DNA of 64,000 nucleotides, taken from Tepidamorphus gemmatus (GTDB lineage Bacteria; Pseudomonadota; Alphaproteobacteria; Rhizobiales; Tepidamorphaceae). Positions 62,377 through 64,000 of the stretch are shown piece after piece. The notes under the pieces were generated by a model that was not told the origin of the DNA, did no database searches, and was given only the letters and a program-made list of their open reading frames with translations. The position numbers were made by a program, and so were the translations under genes. Position 1 is the first letter of the stretch. Each line of letters opens with the position of its first letter. The DNA is taken from NCBI RefSeq assembly GCF_004346195.1, contig NZ_SMAK01000001.1, positions 310,001-374,000 on the forward strand. The letters are read 5' to 3'.

Positions 62377-63302
62377 CGGGGACACCAGCGCCGCGCCCGG
62401 AGCGCGTGCATGACCGGCTCGGCGCGCGCGACATCCTGCTGCTCCTCCTGATGCAGACAGTTTGGGGCGGCAGCTTCGTGCTGACCAAGCTCGGCATGGA
62501 GGAAATACCGCCGATCCTGTTCGTCGCCCTCCGATTCCTGATCGTCTCGGTGCTGCTGCTGCCGTTCCTGCGCTGGCACCCCGGCCAGATGGGGAACGTC
62601 GCCGCGATCTCGTTCTTCACCGGCTCGGTGCATTTCGGGCTGATGAACACCGGCCTCGCGCTGGCCGACGACGTCGCGCCGGTGGCGATCGTCATCCAGC
62701 TCGGCGTGCCGTTCTCGACGCTGCTGTCGGTGATCGTCCTGCACGAACGGCTCGGCATCTGGCGGATCAGCGCGCTGCTGATCGCCTTTGGCGGTGTGCT
62801 GATCGTCGGTTTCGACCCGGCGGTGTTCCGCTATCGCGATGCGCTCATCATGGTGGCACTCGCCGCGCTGATGATGGCGATCGGCACGATCTTCATGCGG
62901 CGCGTGCGCGGCGTGCCGGTCTACGACATGCAGGCCTGGATCGCGATCTTCGCATGGCCGCCGCTGCTGGTCGCGACACTGGTGCTCGAGGGCAATCCCG
63001 GGCCCTACCTGGTGGCGGCAGGCGTCAAGGGCTGGTCGGGCATCGCCTGGGTGGTGATCGGCACCAGCCTGATCGGACACGCTGCCTATTTCTGGATCAT
63101 GCAGCGGCACGAGGTGGGGCGGACGGCGCCGTTCATGCTGCTTGCCCCGATCCTCGGGGCAGCCGGCGGAGTCGTGTTCCTCGGTGATGACATCACCTGG
63201 CGCATGGTGCTCGGCGGGGCGCTGACGCTCACCGGGGTGCTGGTCATCACCTTGCGGGAAGGTCGCGCGAACCGGCCGCCGAAGCTCGGCGGACCGGCCT
63301 GA
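62373..63302 (+). CDS. EamA/DMT-family exporter
   Basis: 309 residues from a GTG that overlaps the TerB-DnaJ stop (GTGA). Ten membrane segments in two EamA repeats (MQTVWGGSFVLTKLG in the first, TSLIGHAAYFWIMQRHEVGR in the second). DMT-family proteins export amino acids, metabolites or drugs; the substrate is not known. It ends 14 bp before the amidase gene. Confidence 0.88.
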   Translation: MTGTPAPRPERVHDRLGARDILLLLLMQTVWGGSFVLTKLGMEEIPPILFVALRFLIVSVLLLPFLRWHPGQMGNVAAISFFTGSVHFGLMNTGLALADDVAPVAIVIQLGVPFSTLLSVIVLHERLGIWRISALLIAFGGVLIVGFDPAVFRYRDALIMVALAALMMAIGTIFMRRVRGVPVYDMQAWIAIFAWPPLLVATLVLEGNPGPYLVAAGVKGWSGIAWVVIGTSLIGHAAYFWIMQRHEVGRTAPFMLLAPILGAAGGVVFLGDDITWRMVLGGALTLTGVLVITLREGRANRPPKLGGPA

Positions 63303-63316
63303 GGGAGGGCGAGGCG

Positions 63317-64000
63317 GTGCAGGTCGAGATCCGCGAGAGCCCCAATCACGACGCCCGGCCGACGGATCTTCCCGTGGACATCCTGCTGCTGCACTACACC
63401 GGCATGGTCTCGGCCGAGGCGGCGATCGCGCGGCTGTGCGATCCGTCGGCGAAGGTGAGCTGCCACTGGCTCGTCGACGAGGACGGCCGGATCGTGCGGC
63501 TGGTCGGCGAGGAGCACCGCGCCTGGCATGCCGGCGTGTCATGCTGGGCCGGCGCGACCGACATCAACGCCCGCTCGGTGGGCATCGAGATCGTCAATCC
63601 GGGCCACGAGTTGGGCTACCGCGACTTTCCCGACGCCCAGATCGGCGCGGTCATCGCGCTTGCGCGCGAGATTCTCGCCCGACATCCGATTCCGCCGGAA
63701 CGGGTGCTGGCCCATTCCGACGTGGCGCCCGCGCGCAAGATCGATCCGGGCGAGCGGTTCCCCTGGGAGCGGCTGCACCGGGCCGGCATCGGTCACTGGG
63801 TCGTGCCGGAACCGATCACCGACGGGCCGGTTCTGAGGCCGGGCGATCGCGGCGCGGCGGTGGCCGCCCTGCGGCGCGACCTTGCGGGCTACGGCTATTG
63901 CTTGGCCGCCGGCGAACTCTACGACGCGGCGACCGAGATGGTGGTCGCTGCCTTCCAGCGGCATTTCCGCCCGGCGCGGGTCGACGGACAGGCCGACGCC
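63317..64000 (+). CDS. N-acetylmuramoyl-L-alanine amidase (AmiD/AmpD type), 3' end cut by window edge
   Basis: The 228 visible codons start with GTG after GGGAGG. The amidase_2 zinc ligands are His26 (LLLHYTGM), His133 (VLAHSDVAP) and Asp143 (KIDPG), with the AmiD spacing of ten between the last two, and Glu in SVGIEIVNPG. A peptidoglycan-binding domain begins near residue 175 (LRPGDRGAAVAALRRDL) and runs off the edge. There is no signal peptide, so it probably trims recycled muropeptides inside the cell, or is exported by another way. It ends a run with TerB-DnaJ and EamA. Confidence 0.88.
   Translation, partial: MQVEIRESPNHDARPTDLPVDILLLHYTGMVSAEAAIARLCDPSAKVSCHWLVDEDGRIVRLVGEEHRAWHAGVSCWAGATDINARSVGIEIVNPGHELGYRDFPDAQIGAVIALAREILARHPIPPERVLAHSDVAPARKIDPGERFPWERLHRAGIGHWVVPEPITDGPVLRPGDRGAAVAALRRDLAGYGYCLAAGELYDAATEMVVAAFQRHFRPARVDGQADA

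Noticed and set aside
1-64000. CRISPR arrays, prophage, transposases, toxin-antitoxin or defence islands
   Set aside because: No regular spaced repeats, integrase, transposase, phage structural or known defence genes were seen; the content is metabolic, regulatory and transport.

Overview
The window is GC-rich (roughly two thirds G+C by eye), densely coded DNA that looks like the chromosome of an alphaproteobacterium, most probably of the order Hyphomicrobiales (Rhizobiales). The evidence is a MucR-type zinc-finger regulator, a PdhS/PleC-like histidine kinase, a PAS_5-type protein, a TIGR02281-type retropepsin, a DUF2852 protein, a TerB-DnaJ protein beside an AmiD-type amidase, many small regulator-plus-enzyme modules, and GC-rich palindromic intergenic repeats. 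I saw no rRNA, tRNA, CRISPR array, prophage or intact insertion sequence. The family and genus cannot be fixed from this alone.

Layout. 1-9.7 kb (minus strand): a nine-gene catabolic uptake operon led by a TetR regulator, with acyl-CoA dehydrogenase, a branched-chain-type (Liv) ABC transporter with an acyl-CoA ligase between livG and livH, and an acyl-CoA carboxylase carboxyltransferase cut by the window edge. 10-12.7 kb: a FecR-domain protein and a CHASE2 adenylate/guanylate cyclase. 12.8-17 kb: an IlvD/HIBADH pair, an ArsR regulator and a divergent 3-hydroxyacyl-CoA dehydrogenase. 17.4-21.1 kb: a globin-coupled soluble chemoreceptor with a stand-alone sensor globin, then Crp/Fnr and MucR regulators. 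21.3-27.8 kb: homogentisate degradation (hmgA, fahA, an MBL-fold protein with a reduced metal site), divergent from a putative permease and an FAA-hydrolase-family enzyme.

27.9-38.4 kb: a carbohydrate-acid module made of a NanR-like regulator, an HpcH/HpaI aldolase with a histone-like tail, a 2-hydroxyacid dehydrogenase, a complete CUT1 sugar ABC importer, a D-apionate-lactonase-like protein and a second GntR regulator. 38.5-47 kb: YcaQ-type DNA glycosylase, exported MsrB and MsrA, DusA, a TauE/SafE permease, MerR and AraC regulators, a PAS protein and phosphomannomutase. 47-53 kb: a membrane retropepsin, a histidine kinase, a nuclease-GST-MBL-UDG run and an Lrp regulator. 53-64 kb: a HIBADH-family reductase, TetR, DUF2852, a full-length 5-oxoprolinase with its divergent MarR regulator and a perfect operator-like palindrome, a ChaA antiporter, TerB-DnaJ, an EamA exporter and a truncated AmiD-type amidase.

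The most unusual signal is a dispersed GC-rich repeat. It lies between genes at about 34.2, 35.5 and 37.6 kb (a diverged copy at 25.5 kb). The same anchored pattern also appears inside the 5-oxoprolinase gene, in frame, where it accounts for one of three extra segments that interrupt conserved blocks. Several start codons were moved inward from the longest possible frame because of ribosome binding sites and family alignment; the reasons are given in each entry.
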